Of a DNA stretch of 64,000 nt, positions 23,701 through 35,788 are shown piece after piece; positions within the stretch are counted from its first letter, which is position 1; each line of letters begins with the position of its first letter. Below the pieces are notes generated by a model that did not search any database, was not told the origin of the DNA, and saw nothing but the letters and a program-made list of their open reading frames with translations. The DNA lies in contig CALYLW010000068.1 of assembly GCA_944989445.1 (NCBI GenBank), positions 563,001-627,000 on the forward strand. The letters are read 5' to 3'. A program made the position numbers and the translations under genes. Source of the stretch: Ampullaceana balthica (Eukaryota > Mollusca > Gastropoda > Lymnaeidae).

Positions 23701-26700
23701 TGGAATATTTTGTCTTCAACCCGTTTAAACAGTCAACTGTCAAGTTGGTAAGCATACATTTTTTAAAACATAAACTGATCAAAACTTCCATTTCCATATT
23801 TTTAAAATAATTAAAAATTCAACATTAACTACATATTCAAGAATTTAAAATCTTAAAATATGAATAACGTTGAAATAAATTTAAGATGTTCATTATAAAG
23901 AGTTTGTTTTATTCAGTAGACTCTATTTTAACAACAATGATCTTTGCAGGTGAGGCTTGTGTTGGCTTGTGTTCTTGCACCTCCTAACATTGTTCTGGCC
24001 TACTTTGTGTCCAAAAACTTTGGCTACTTAGAATTTCGTATTGTAGGCGCCTCTACTCACCTACAAAGTAGGTAAATTTTAATACTTAACCTAAATAAAA
24101 AATTTGTTTAATGTGAAATTATTTTGCCTAAATAATCATATACCATAATTTATAGCTTAAGTTTTTACTGTCGGTTTTCAGGATTGTACAGACAAGCTGG
24201 ACTTTTTTCTTGTCTTCTTAAATTTGATTTGCAAGCTGCTGTAAGTACATAGAAATTGCAATGTAAAAAATTAGTTTAATTGTGGGTTTGAAATAGTTTG
24301 AATGTCCAAACTTTCTTTGCAGAGTTCTTCCACTAAATAAAGAAACCCCTTCCATTTTCAGTATTTGATTAATTTGAAACAAAGAAAAGCTTGAATGTTA
24401 GTTAATAAATCATGAACTAAGTTTGGTTGTAACAGAGAAAGCTTGTATGCTAGTTAATAAATCATAAACTAAGTTTGGTTGTATGATGCTAATTATGATT
24501 ATAGTATTTTGAGCTAATTTACAGTTTTCATTGTGAGACGATTAAAAAAAATCAAACCAGAGCTGTAAAATGTATTCTTGAACCCTGAACATAATCTTTT
24601 GAAGCCTATAAAAATATTTATAACTATCTTGTATAGTAACCACAATGTTAAAAAAAATTAAGAGAGATTGACAATTTTTCTCTTTTGATGGTCATTTTGA
24701 AAGTTGGGCAATTTCGTAGTGCAGTATTTTTATTTGGATATATTTTAGCTTGAATGCATATTCTTTTTTGAAGTTTGATTTGTATTTTTATTACATTTTT
24801 AATTACTGAGTAACAGTGCAGCATAGTAATTCTGGCGCTTAAAGATGGTACAAAAGTGTCCCTGTTGGAAACAGTTTCTCTAGGCATTGGCATTCCCTAT
24901 TCTCTGTTTTGGTGTTTACTGGGCTGGGTCTCGGTAAGAATTTATCATACACTGTCACCTATTTACAAAATGTTTTTAATACTATGCTTCAGGGATTATT
25001 TGGGTATAATTAATTAAACATAACATAAACATTAACCTATTTTAGAAATTATATATTTTTTTTTGTTTCATAAAATTAAAAGTAGCAACCTCAAATAATA
25101 GTTTCTGATAAATTGTAAAGTAAACTCTTAAGACTAGTATTCTTTAACTGTGGTCAATTGTTAACTAAATTACAATGATGAAAACTTTAAAAAATTGCTT
25201 TTATAACTTATCATTTAAAGACAAGCTTAAACCAGCTAGAGATCATATAAATTTCTGTTTTATTGTCCTAACAGCTGAAACAAGAACTTAAGACAGGGGC
25301 TGTGGTCTTTGCTCTTCTTGGAATCATTAAGCCGTGCTATTATTTATTCAAAATTATTCGTGTAAGCATGCATCTCAATATCTTAATAATTTTTGGAACA
25401 ATTATAACATATTTACTATAATTCTGTTAGCATAAAAAACAAAAATTCTTTAATTACATTGCATCTGAGCACTTTATTTTTTAAACACTTTATTTTTTAA
25501 ACACTTTATAATCTTACGGCTAAACAAAGTTTAAAATTGCCTTTTCTACTTTTAATTTGTTACAATTTAATTTCAATGCAATTTTAAGTTAATGGAATAT
25601 GCTCTTTTAAATGAATATCTTCTGATAGCATTTTCTAAATGTTTAACTCTAGGAATATATTGAGCTGAAAGATGAGAATGTACCAACAAAAGACACCATC
25701 GTCTACTCTTTAATAGCTGCTGGTAATTTCGAAGTAACTTTTTAGTATTACAAAAGTGTTCATTTATACTTTTTTAAAAAACTATGGGAATATTATGTAC
25801 ATTTTTTTTTATAACTTACATATCAGTGATTGTTGTTATGAAATACAAATAATTGAGCAGTTGGGCATTTTTTAGGCCCCTATACTATTAACTCGTGAAG
25901 GATTCCGGATTCAACGCATCCGGTTCTGTTGTCAACTTTTTCAAAACGCTAGTAAACATGTTTTCTGACTTGCTAGAGAACTGAAATTTTCACAGTAGGT
26001 TTGGCTTGTGGTGAGGATAAAGCTATTAAATTTTCAGATCGATCGAATGTACGTAATTAAATTAATGCATTTTTAGTTTATCTCTATATGTAGCGGCAAG
26101 CTTTTGTTGACATTTTACGCGTCATGCTGAGTTAAGTTCAACCATCCGTGACCAAAACTTTTTCCGTTTTACAACAAAGGGTATTTAAGGCAATCTCAGT
26201 CTGTAAATGTTTGTCGCGTTTAAGCATGATACATACTTTTTAGTTATGTCTCATATATAAGGGATTTATAGTCAAAAACTTTGTTTTTACGGGGTTGTTT
26301 AATTCAATCCCTTATATTAACTTCCTTTGTTTTTACGGGGTTGTCTAATTCAATCCCTTATATTAACTCACCGTCGTCTCTTGGGTTCGCAGGCGGTCGG
26401 TCGGGCGGAAAAACAAAAGTAAAATAATGACACACTTCGCGTGATGCATAGTCGTGTTGTGTATATGATATGTGTAGTGTGTATAGAAAATCATTCCAGA
26501 TAGAACAAGCGAAATCATAGAATGTCTTATATAGACAATCCATGTGTTGTGAAAAAAATATTTTTTCTGCTAAGTGGATCAGCGCACATATGGAAAGGAG
26601 TTAAGAATGTGTAAGTTTATATTTATAGAAAATGTCAAATTTTGCTCACAAATTTCGTCTCTAGATGAACTTGGCTAACAGGACATTTAACAGGACTTCA

Positions 26701-28670
26701 TGAATGAAATTATGTTTTACAAATTTTTTTTTAACGCGTAAAAGTAGAAAATAAAATGAACAAAAAAACTTTTTTAAAGAATGAGGCCCAGTTGCAGTGA
26801 GGAATGTAGAATCTCGCATGAAAAAGCTGAAAATAATTTTTTAGTCACAAACTAAGTAATCATACAGAGGGGACTCAGAACTTTTGTGTTAGTTGATCAA
26901 ATTTTGTATCTCACATTAAATCCTACAATCGATAACAATAAATATCAATAAAACTTACAGTTCTGAGACCCCCTGTGTGCTTACTTAGTTTGTGACTAAA
27001 AAATTATTTTCTGCTTTTTCATTCGAGATTATACATTCCTCACTGCAGCTGGGCCTCATTCTTTTAAAAAAGTTTTTTTGAACATTTTATTTTGGAATCA
27101 TGTCATTTGGTGTTAAAGTATTGATAAAAGCATCCTATTCCTCATGAAAAAGTCAGTCATTTTAATCTATTATATATCAACAAGAAATGTTTTTACTTTA
27201 GTAGATAGCTTCAAAGTGTGGAACCAAATGAAACACTTTCTTTAGCAATTTAGAAATTAAGTCAATTGAATATGTATAACAGTAAATAAGTCATGAGAAA
27301 TGAAGTCAATGGAATATGTATAATAGTACATAAGTCATGAGAAATGAAGTCAATTGAACATGTATAATAGTAAATAAGTCATGAGAAATGAAGTCAATTG
27401 ATTATGTATAATAGTAAATAAGTCATGACAAATGAAGTCAATTGAATATGTATAATAGTAAATAAGTCATGAGAAATGAAGTCAATTGAATATGTATAAT
27501 AGTAAATAAGTCATGACAAATGAAGTCAATTGAATATGTATAATAGTAAATAAGTCATGAGAAATCCCTTCATTGGTGGACTTGGATTAGACATTCCAAA
27601 GAGGGGAGATTATAACTATAAGAAAAAACTGTTCCAATAAATAATTTTTGATTCATGTTCTTGATGTACTCTTAAACTTAAATGCCATCTTTAAAATGAA
27701 AATATACCAAATATCAACTCAAAGATGTATTCATGATCAAAGATCAACTCAAAGATGTATTCCTGATTTAATTGTTGTTGTAGTTGTCTGTTATTATTAT
27801 ACCTTGTTTATATGGTTCTGTTTTTGAGAGGTCATTCTTTCCTTTATTTTAATTTTTACTTACATTCCATTTAATTGCATTGCTCAATAAATCAAATGAA
27901 TTTTTAATTTACCTTCAATCCCATACCATTGTAATAAGTTTACAGTGTCTGATTAATTCCACAGTTGTCCCAAATAACTATTCAAAATTTAAATCATAAA
28001 TTAATTGTAACACATTTGACTTTCAATCTTGTTTTCTGCAGTGTCACTTGGGTTGCTGGTGTGGTTCATATTGATGATTGAACTTTTCTTTGTCTATAAA
28101 AACTTTGGCCAGGGCTTACGAGAAAGATGTATGTATTACATTTATGACCAGTATATTTATATTAGTTGTTTTTTTTTCCCTTCTGTATTTTTGTTTCTAA
28201 GATCATTATTATTTGTTTTATTCTCAGGTCATTCTTGCTATAAACAATCATGAATTTCCAGTTGATAAATAGTCTATTATTACTGTATAAATCTTAAAGA
28301 TTTATATCAAGGGTGCTAAATTATTATCAGGATTGTTAAAGTATCTCTACATCATAGCAAACATGAAGTTACCAACCCCAGTAAATTGAAAAAGTAATGT
28401 CAAAATTTAAACCAAACTATTATCTCAATATGCTAAAATTCTGGCTCTATAAACTTGCATTCAGGTATCTATGGGGGATATTTTTAGTTTTTGCATATGA
28501 ACATAATTATTTTTAAACACAGAAATATGGTTTAGGAAAATTATAAATCGATAGAGAAATAGTGATAACATCACCTTTCCCCATCTACAGCACATCTGAT
28601 TGCCAGTGAGACTTCAAGATTGTTAGGTGAAAAAAGACGCAGTGGAAGGGGAGGAATTTCAAATTTGTGA
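20669..28670 (+). CDS. Multi-pass membrane protein, 10 exons, about 349 residues, function unknown
   Basis: Exons: 20669-20779, 22959-23130, 23599-23747, 23950-24067, 24182-24240, 24817-24933, 25275-25361, 25653-25722, 28042-28128, 28591-28670. Every junction keeps frame with a GT donor and AG acceptor, and the frame ends at TGA. About eight hydrophobic segments lie near residues 48-67, 84-104, 113-134, 145-164, 198-211, 224-242, 250-270 and 285-313. There is a conserved-looking LYRQAGLFSCLLKFDLQ before segment 5 and a basic tail (GEKRRSGRGG). The N-terminal 45 residues are polar without a signal peptide. I do not recognise a characterised family, so transport or signalling roles would be guesses. 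Exon 1 is the least certain, since its donor GTCTAG is weak. Confidence 0.8.
21124..21937. mobile_element. hAT-like element, third copy of the TAGGGCTG family
   Basis: Ends TAGGGCTG and CAGCCCTA; flanks ACTATACT/ACTTTACT (7 of 8). Contains AATCGATAA-type terminal blocks. The interior differs from the other copies and includes a GGGCCGTCTTAATGCATAGG segment at 21496-21680 that looks like another nested MITE. In intron 1 of the membrane protein gene. Confidence 0.75.
21961..22598. mobile_element. hAT-like element with nested MITE
   Basis: Left CAAGGGTGGGA and right TTTTCCCACCCCTG are inverted. No clean 8-base duplication is visible. The MITE at 22129-22378 lies inside. Confidence 0.4.
22129..22378. 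mobile_element. MITE with long inverted ends
   Basis: TGAAGAGCTCAAGGGAAGAA on the left pairs with TTTTTTCCCTTGATGTCTTCA on the right over about 45 bases with a few mismatches. 250 bases, in intron 1. Confidence 0.65.
22959..23130 (+). CDS. Membrane protein exon 2
   Basis: Begins TKTFAGLFAKEWIFLIVS after TTTACAG and ends INS before ATTCAG^GTAGATG. This donor is the founding unit of the tandem repeat that follows. Confidence 0.85.
23121..23375. repeat. 59-base tandem repeat founded on the exon 2 splice donor, 4 copies
   Basis: Each unit begins ATCAATTCAG^GTAGATGA, the last ten exon bases plus donor. Donors fall at 23131, 23212, 23271 and 23330. Using a later donor adds TGA in frame at once. 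Confidence 0.93.
23599..23747 (+). CDS. Membrane protein exon 3
   Basis: Acceptor TTTACAG, donor TTG^GTAAGC. Encodes FCIFYVLHGIMRERIFEL, then a hydrophobic segment. Confidence 0.88.
23950..24067 (+). CDS. Membrane protein exon 4
   Basis: Acceptor TTTGCAG; donor CAAA^GTAGGT is chosen because the alternative GTAAAT five bases later gives a stop in exon 5. Encodes VRLVLACVLAPPNIVLAYFV. Confidence 0.85.
24182..24240 (+). CDS. Membrane protein exon 5
   Basis: 59 bases coding LYRQAGLFSCLLKFDLQAA; strong donor GTAAGT. Confidence 0.85.
24817..24933 (+). CDS. Membrane protein exon 6
   Basis: Acceptor GTAACAG, donor TCG^GTAAGA. Encodes CSIVILALKDGTKVSLLE and a hydrophobic segment ending LLGWVS. Confidence 0.85.
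25275..25361 (+). CDS. Membrane protein exon 7
   Basis: Acceptor CTAACAG, donor CGT^GTAAGC. 29 codons, LKQELKTGAVVFALLGII onward. Confidence 0.85.
25653..25722 (+). CDS. Membrane protein exon 8
   Basis: Acceptor CTCTAG, donor G^GTAATT. Encodes EYIELKDENVPTKDTIVYSL. Confidence 0.85.
26010..26420. mobile_element. Degraded B-block repeat
   Basis: Shares GATCGATCGAA, TAATGCATTTTTAGTTTATC, TCAATCCCTTATATTAAC and GGGCGGAAAAACAAAAGTAA with 18650-19780. A short end segment is duplicated at 26310-26365. Confidence 0.6.
26748..27096. mobile_element. Foldback element with arms of about 130 bases
   Basis: The left arm (AGAATGAGGCCCAGTTGCAG ... TTAGTCACAAACTAAGTAA) is the inverse of the right arm (TTACTTAGTTTGTGACTAA ... 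AGCTGGGCCTCATTCT), around a spacer of about 75 bases. Transcribed, it would form a long hairpin. Confidence 0.8.
27258..27563. repeat. 44-base tandem repeat, about 7 copies
   Basis: Unit GTCAATTGAATATGTATAAT plus AGTAAATAAGTCATGAGAAATGAA split as two parts; intronic. Confidence 0.93.
28042..28128 (+). CDS. Membrane protein exon 9
   Basis: Acceptor TTCTGCAG, donor T^GTATGT. Last hydrophobic segment, then NFGQGLRER. Reading past the donor hides the splice site, which the downstream exon confirms. Confidence 0.87.
28591..28670 (+). CDS. Membrane protein exon 10 (stop)
   Basis: Acceptor ATCTACAG. Encodes HLIASETSRLLGEKRRSGRG, then GISNL and TGA. Confidence 0.8.
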
Positions 28671-29374
28671 CCAATATTTCAACCACCAAAAAAGAACTGA
28701 GGAAAGAAAAGTTATCAAAACAAATTATTTGAAAGTATTTGGTTTGTACCTGTTGAGCTGTCTGGTAAATATAAGATTCATGATGTTCTCTTGCATGTTC
28801 TCAGATGCGATGAAAGACAGTAAAGAAAAGAATATGATAGAGAGATAAAAAATGGGAAAACTTTACATAAACCCGGTAAATAATTTTAAAACAAGTCTTA
28901 AAAAGACGGCCATTAATCATTTTCTTTTAAAAATCCCATTTTATGACTCTAACTTGTTCATGAAAGTTCAGTTCTCATCTAATAACTTTGCTTTTACTAT
29001 TGCCTACTTCAATATGCTAAGGAAAATACTTATGCATTCATGTTTAACTTGAAATTAACTGTCTTTCATTTGTGCAACGAAAAATGTTCTATTTTTTGGT
29101 TTGTTTTTGTTGCAAATTTCATATTTTAAAGATCAAAATGCTAATTTTGTAATGTAACTTTGGATCTTATTAATGTACATCACCACATACCACTCCCACT
29201 CCCACATACCACTCCCACATACCACTCCCACATACCACTCCCATCTTTTCTTATGTTTAAAGCATAAACATTCAGTTTTTAAATTTGTTCTTTGGAATCT
29301 ACTTTTACAAAAACAAAATAGATTTTATTTGATCTTGTTCAAACGTGCTACCATCTTAATTATAGAAAACACTC
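28671..29374. other. 3' flank or UTR of the membrane protein gene
   Basis: No coding exon is seen. A short CATACCACTCCCA repeat lies at 29185-29242. The 3' end of the transcript is uncertain; a clear AATAAA is only seen at 31421. Confidence 0.4.
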
Positions 29375-29622
29375 TAATAATAGCACTTTTTAGAGTCACC
29401 TTAATAGCACTTTTTAGAGTCACCCCAATAGCACTTTTTAAGAGTCACCCCAATAGCACTTTTTAAGAGTCACCTTAATAGCACTTTTTAAGAGTCACCT
29501 TAATAGCACTTTTTAGAGTCACCTCAATAGCACTTTTTAAGAGTCACCTTAATAGCACTTTTTAGAGTCACCTTAATAGCACTTTTTAAGAGTCACCTTA
29601 ATAGCACTTTTTAGATTCACCT
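29375..29622. repeat. 24-base tandem repeat, about 10 copies
   Basis: Unit AATAGCACTTTTTAGAGTCA plus CCTT, with one-base length variants (TTTTTAAGAG). Confidence 0.93.
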
Positions 29623-29934
29623 TAATGTATGTTTTTTGTTTGTTTTAAAAGCAGCCATATTTTTTAAATATTTTATAATTGTATAAAGCTGTTTCTCTTC
29701 CATTTTGTATACAGAGATTGTTCTGACTTGTAATAAGAAACTCAGTATTTTATTAGTATGCTAATGGTTTTCATACCATTACAATTCATAATATTTGTTA
29801 TGTCATTTTTTTTGATTGTATGCTACACATGTCATCTGTATTTTTCAAATGTATACACACAAGCAGAATATTTTTCTCATGAAATCAGAAAAAAGTCTTC
29901 TCTATCTGTAAACAGTGTTTTATATAATCCTCTT

Positions 29935-30135
29935 CTGGGCCAGTCCAGTTTAATGTCACACCATTGTCTGGGCCAGTCCAGTTTAATGTCACATCATTGT
30001 CTGGGCCAGTCCAGTTTAATATCACATCATTGTCTGGGCCAGTCCAGTTTAATATCACATCATTGTCTGGGCCAGTCCAGCTTAATGTCACATCATTGTC
30101 TGGGCCAGTCCAGTTTAATATCACATCATTGTGTT
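29935..30135. repeat. 33-base tandem repeat, 6 copies
   Basis: Unit CTGGGCCAGTCCAGTTTAAT plus GTCACATCATTGT. The length is a multiple of three, so open frames exist on both strands; none looks like a gene. Confidence 0.94.
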
Positions 30136-31145
30136 GCTGAAGTTTGTGAACCTCTGAGATTGTGATGTTTGAAATCATGATAAGACAAATCTTAGTCTCC
30201 ATCATAGTTGTTCTCAGTGCCTCAAGTCAAATTATTTTAAGAAAGGAGTGCATCTAATGATTTTTAAAATGATAAATTTATTATTATGATGATCCTTCCT
30301 AGGTGTCATTTCTCTTAAATTACATTTAAGGCAAGTTTGAACAATTCTAAAAACTGAATACATGTAATAATAATAATAATAGTAATAATAATAGAAGTTT
30401 CATGGCCCAAGGATTACATCACATCCTGAAGTCCTTATTAATGGGCTCCTTGTTAAGTTTAAACTTGGAGAGTCATGTTAATGGGATCTGGTGTAAAAGT
30501 AGCTGATGGATGAAATTGTGATACTAATATTACTAACATAGTAAAAATATGATTTTATGTTTACAAAAACATTGAAATGTGTTTTTATTCATTCTTTATT
30601 GAGTCATATTTTTTTAAAATTTCTTTTTACATAAGAGTCAACTATGGTAAATATTTATTACACTGACTATTTATGTGAACTTTTACAAGTAGCGTGAAAA
30701 ATGACTTTGAATGTTTCTCCAAATCAGTCAGAAATCATTAGTAAATTGTCCTTTCATTAATGCATGGATTTTGCAAGAGACTTGTTTGAAGTTTTTAACT
30801 CTAATGTAAAACTTGTCTTGTCAATACATAATGAATGATGTTGACGTATAATTAATTTCTATTTCTTTGCATTTATTTCAGCATCAGTATTTTTTCACAT
30901 ATACAACATGCTTAACATACATTTTATGACTTGAACTTTATTTTTGTAACTCTAACCTAGTCACCAAATGTGAAAATTTGAAAAAGCATGTCTAACTAAT
31001 TCATTATATATTTGTCATTTCTCACATCAATTCAGTATTTGTTTTATAAACTTGGTATACATGTACGCTTATTAGCTAGAAAAAAAAAGAACTGGACATT
31101 TTGCAGATATGTTTTAATTTCATCATTTCATGGGATGTCTGTTAA
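30136..31145. other. AT-rich intergenic sequence
   Basis: Only a short (AAT)n run near 30367; otherwise nothing recognisable. Confidence 0.4.
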
Positions 31146-31279
31146 GGGCTGTCCATAAAGTACGTCATGCTATTTTTGACGATTTTTAACTCCCCCCCCC
31201 TTCCCCCTGTCACAAACTGTCACACTTTCTTACACCCCCTCCCCCCCTCTGGAGCGTGACTTACTTTATGGACGGCCCC
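31146..31279. mobile_element. MITE, GGGCTGTCCATAAAGTACGT family, copy 4 (short form)
   Basis: Ends GGGCTGTCCATAAAGTACGT and GACTTACTTTATGGACGGCC; 134 bases, about half the length of the 17116 copy. Confidence 0.85.
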
Positions 31280-32944
31280 TAATATGAGTTATCTGATCTA
31301 CATTGACTGGCTTAGATTGACTTATCTTACTGTTACACTGTTACCAAACACTGAAGAATATTTCATTAGCTTTAGTTTCTGATTGGTATTATCCAGGAGC
31401 CTTGCTCATGGTCATTACTAAATAAAGATATAAACAGCAGGAGGATTGTTTGAAATTATAAAATTTAAAAAGGGAAATTTCTTTTAATGCAACTCATGTC
31501 ATCATTAAGACAAAGATTTATGAAATACATTAAACAGAATTAACTGATTCTAAATCCTTTTTTTCTATGTGAATCAGTTTGACTAAGATCTGTTGTCAAT
31601 AAAAGTATGGACTTTAAAAATACATTGTTTAATTGAAAAAAGTAATATATGCTTTAACATAACTATTGCTTGTAGTACATTTTTATTTTTACAATCTTAT
31701 TGGTCTTGTGATTAAAACCTTGAAATCATTTAAATTAAAACTTAAAACTTGATTTAAAGCCATAGGATTTTTTCTAACATGTGGAAATGCAATACCCTGG
31801 TATTATGTGTACTGTTGAACGAATATTATAAAATTTATATAGTGATTCTAATATTTCATCTTTTTTTGTCCTGAAAAATCAACTCAACTATTCTAATCTA
31901 TATGCAATAATACAAAAATGCTGTGCATTTATTTCATTATTTTTTTTTAAAACATGTTTTATTTTTTATACACTCCTGTGATCAATTATTAATAGTTAAA
32001 AAAATGTTTTGTTTTAATAGAATTCATCCTGTATTAAAGTATATTACTCTGGGTTAACAAAAAAGGTTTAATTTGGCTAGTTTAGATTTCAAAATAGAAG
32101 TAGCACACATTTTGACTAACATACTAATAATGATCTACTTGTTTGAATAAATATGGCTGCTTGTTTTAATAAGTTCAAGCTTGAAATCATGTAAGCAAGT
32201 ATTAAATTAAATTAATTATCCTATGAGATGAATATAAATTAAAGATATTTAAAATATTTCATCAGACTCAAGCTCTAAAATCTTTGTTTTATTTGCTTAG
32301 TTGACAAAAATAATTTATATTGAATATTAATATGTTCTGGATAAAATTTTATTAATCATGGGCATATTTCGAAAGAAAAGAAAGGTTTACAAGCATATAA
32401 ATGAATTTTAAACTAATGAAATGTAACATACCTGATGGCTTAATTTAAAGTGTATAAGCTCAAAAGTGCTACTTACTTTATTTTGTGATATAGAAATTCA
32501 GAGCTACTACCTGTGGGATACATGTTTTATTTTATAATGATAATGTGCATTACATAGGCACTCCAACTCAAAATTTCAAATACATCTGACATATACAAAC
32601 AGCTTATAATAGGAAAGAGCTTGCTTTCAGCTTTCCAATGACACCAAAAACATTCTTCTATCTCTGATAGGAAAGAATTTATGATTTTTTTAGTGAATTA
32701 TTTTTCCTCCTTATTTACCTTTGTATTTAATTCTAAAAACTGTGATCAAATTTTAGCTCTTCCCTGAGTATTTTGTTCATAAATTTGTCATTAATGAAGT
32801 TAGAGCCCTGCAATTTGGGGGATATATTAATAACCCATTCTTAAACAAAAAATAACTCATGAGTTGTGAATTAATTAAATATATTTTATAAAACATGCCC
32901 ATATAAGCACAGCGGGTCATTGCGACAAACGTCCTGAAATTCAG
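31280..32944. other. AT-rich intergenic sequence
   Basis: No gene, RNA or bounded repeat recognised. Candidate polyadenylation signal AATAAA at 31421-31426. Confidence 0.4.
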
Positions 32945-33725
32945 TTATACTACAAAATATTATAACTTTTAAACCAACAAACCCATAACTGTAAAATTTT
33001 CAGTACAAACAGACAATGCCCAATTAAAATTAATGCAAATAAAGTTATTCATTAAATTTTAATCTGATAATTTATGCATATTTTTTTTAAAACCTACATT
33101 GAAAACCGAACACGGCAGAGAGAATTCACATTTAAATGTTTAACTTTGAGACTACTAAAGCTATTGAAATGAAATTTTTAGCACAAACAGATCATGTCCA
33201 GTTGAAATAAATGCAATAAAAAAATTTATGAAATATAGATCACATAACTTGCATATTTTTATTTTAAAAAAATTAATGGAAAACCGAAGACGGCCGAGAC
33301 AATTTACATTTAAATTTATAACTTTTAGACTACTAAAGCTATTTAAATGAAATTTTCAGTACAAACAGATAATGTCCAGTTGAAGTTAATGAAATTTTTA
33401 AAAATGAAATATAGATTAGATATTTTTGCATATTTTAATTTTTTTAAAAAAAATATTGAAAACCGAACACAGCCGAGACAACTTACAATTAAATTTATAA
33501 CTTTTAGACTTCTAAAGCTATTTCAATGAAATTTTCAGCACAAACAGATAATGTCCAGTTGAAATTAATAAAAAAAAATAATTATGAAAGTGTTTAATAT
33601 TATTTATGCATTAAAAAAAAACAAGTGAATTGAAAACCGAAAACTGCCGAGACAATTTACATTTAAATTTATAACTTTTAGACTCCTATTACTACTAAGG
33701 CAATTGCAATGAACTTTTTAGAACA
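32945..33725. repeat. Satellite-like tandem repeat of about 178 bases, 4-5 units
   Basis: The motif AACCGAA...CGGCCGAGAC recurs at 33104, 33282, 33461 and 33635 (spacings 178, 179, 174). Units share ATAACTTTTAGACTACTAAA and ACAAACAGATAATGTCCAGT and are diverged, so the array is old. Confidence 0.85.
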
Positions 33726-35219
33726 CAATATAATAATATATTTTCAACTTTTTTTAAATTTAAAACTGTCTGGTCCTGGTCAACAATGTTTGAAGTTGTC
33801 TCATGCATCTTTGGTTTCCTTTTTTTTGACTAAATTCACAAGTCACAAGGAATAATGATAATTTTTAATTATGAAAAATAACAATAAAATAATTACTACT
33901 ACTTCTTCAAAACTACTGACTTAACTAACTACATGTTACTGTTATATTATATGAATTAGCATGATTTACTATGTCTATATGAATGAATGATATGACATTC
34001 ATTAAATTCATTTTCATAATCATAAGTTCTTCTTTGTCTTTGTTAATTATTAATACTAGTGGCCAACTTATTTTCCAAGATTTAAAAAAATTGGTAAATA
34101 AGTTTTTAGTTATTTTAATTAATGACCATAAAGTAGCTATCTATAAAAAAAATAAACTTTGATTTAATTTGTTTTAAACGTGGTAATAATAGTAATAATG
34201 ATACCAATATTTACATTAGTGATAAACTATTTCCGGTAGATCAACAAAACAAAATGGCGGAAAATCGGCTAGTTTGAATTTTTTTAATTTTCCGCTAACT
34301 CTCATTAAGTCAGACTGAGATCAATAGTCTTGAAATTAAGTGAATCATTTTAAGCGATATTAAAACTATGCATCACTGTAATTTGCAGGCCCGTCAAAGA
34401 TTTAACAAAAACAGAATAAGACAGTAAAGTCACTTATTCATTGTTTACTTAAAAAATGGTAGTCTTAGCGTGGTCGGATTTCCAATCTATTTATACCGTC
34501 GTGACCGGCATTCACTGCGGATTTGAATTAAACGAACGAAGTTCATTTATTTTTAGAAATGACGAAAAAGAACGAAACAACCCGACATCTACCGAAAACG
34601 AACAGCGCGAGCTCATCACAGCGATCGCCGCTGTCCAGCCCGCGTTTTTTTCCTGCCCGCTACGCGAGTATTGGAGTGCCTACATTACACAAATTTAAAA
34701 ACAAAATATTAAAAGTTTTGCAACAGTTATTATTAATTTTTTAAATACAAATATAAATCTTGTTGGTCCCAAATTTTTACACTTTATTTCACAGATAGGG
34801 TTATAGTAAATTCTGAAAAATTACAATTTTTCATCTAAAATTAGCTGTAATATTTTAAACAATGACATAAAAATAAAGTTATGTCAATTATATTCATGCA
34901 TACAATTTTTTATTTGATTTTAAATTCATAGCTTCAAATTTTCCTTAGAAGATTTCATTGCATAATAAGTTTAGTACATCAAATCATTATTCAGTCAACT
35001 GATAAACATCAGCAATCATGTTATGACATCCCTCGTTATTATGTAAGTCAAAGGTTTTAGGCGATATCAAGTCATGCATCAATGACCTAAAAGTTAAATT
35101 ATTTAATTTTTGTATATGTATATGAATATGCTGTATAAATAGGGAAGTATTACATGAAACTATAATATCTGAAAAACAAATAAAATTTAATGTCCTTCTC
35201 TTCCTAGAGAGAATAGATT
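33726..35219. other. AT-rich intergenic sequence
   Basis: Nothing recognised with confidence. A GC-richer patch at 34450-34690 has an 80-codon frame with no known motif. Confidence 0.35.
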
Positions 35220-35221
35220 AC

Positions 35222-35788
35222 CGTAAATACTCGTTTGCAAGCCAACCTTTTTTCGACAAATTAGGGGAAAAAGTTGGGGGGTTGGCTTACGAGCTGGTCA
35301 TTAACGTATTTCTACATGGATATTGAATATCGATGTTGTTATTGTTAATTATCAAGGTCCTTGTCTACTTTTTACAAGATTCGACTGCTCTACCAGAAGC
35401 TATAAGATATTATGAAACATCTGCACTTACCTTATTTAATCATTATATTTATTTTTGTGAACGTTTTAATAAATTGTTTCACAGATTTTGTTTTCAACAA
35501 CAAATTTTAATGTACGCGCTTTCGTCACTGTTTAACAAAGATTTTTTTTTAAAATACCGGTAACTCTTGCCTAACAAAGAGCACAAACACTAAGATAGGC
35601 AGTACAAAGTAAACAATCATAATGACCGATTTAGCTTGTAGTTTAAAAAAAATGTGTACCATTTTGTTTAAGCTGTCCTATTATTTTTAGGGGGGTCGGC
35701 TTGCGAGCGGGTTATACACTTTTAATACTTTTCTCTTCCGAAAGTGTGTGTCGGCTTATGAACGGGCTATAGAACGAGTATAAACGGT
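35222..35788. mobile_element. MITE with CCGTAAATACTCG ends (TA target)
   Basis: Left CCGTAAATACTCGTT and right AACGAGTATAAACGG are inverted (two mismatches), flanked by TA on each side, as for Tc1/mariner-class elements. Subterminal GGCTTACGAGC/GGCTTGCGAGC motifs are present. Confidence 0.6.

Larger units (their letters stand above)
25723..28041. other. Intron 8 of the membrane protein gene
   Basis: Contains a degraded copy of the B block (26010-26420), a foldback element and a 44-base array, listed separately. No exon was found. Confidence 0.6.

Noticed and set aside
34456..34698. 80-codon plus-strand frame in a GC-richer patch
   Set aside because: No recognisable domain and no splice evidence; it may be a transposon relic.
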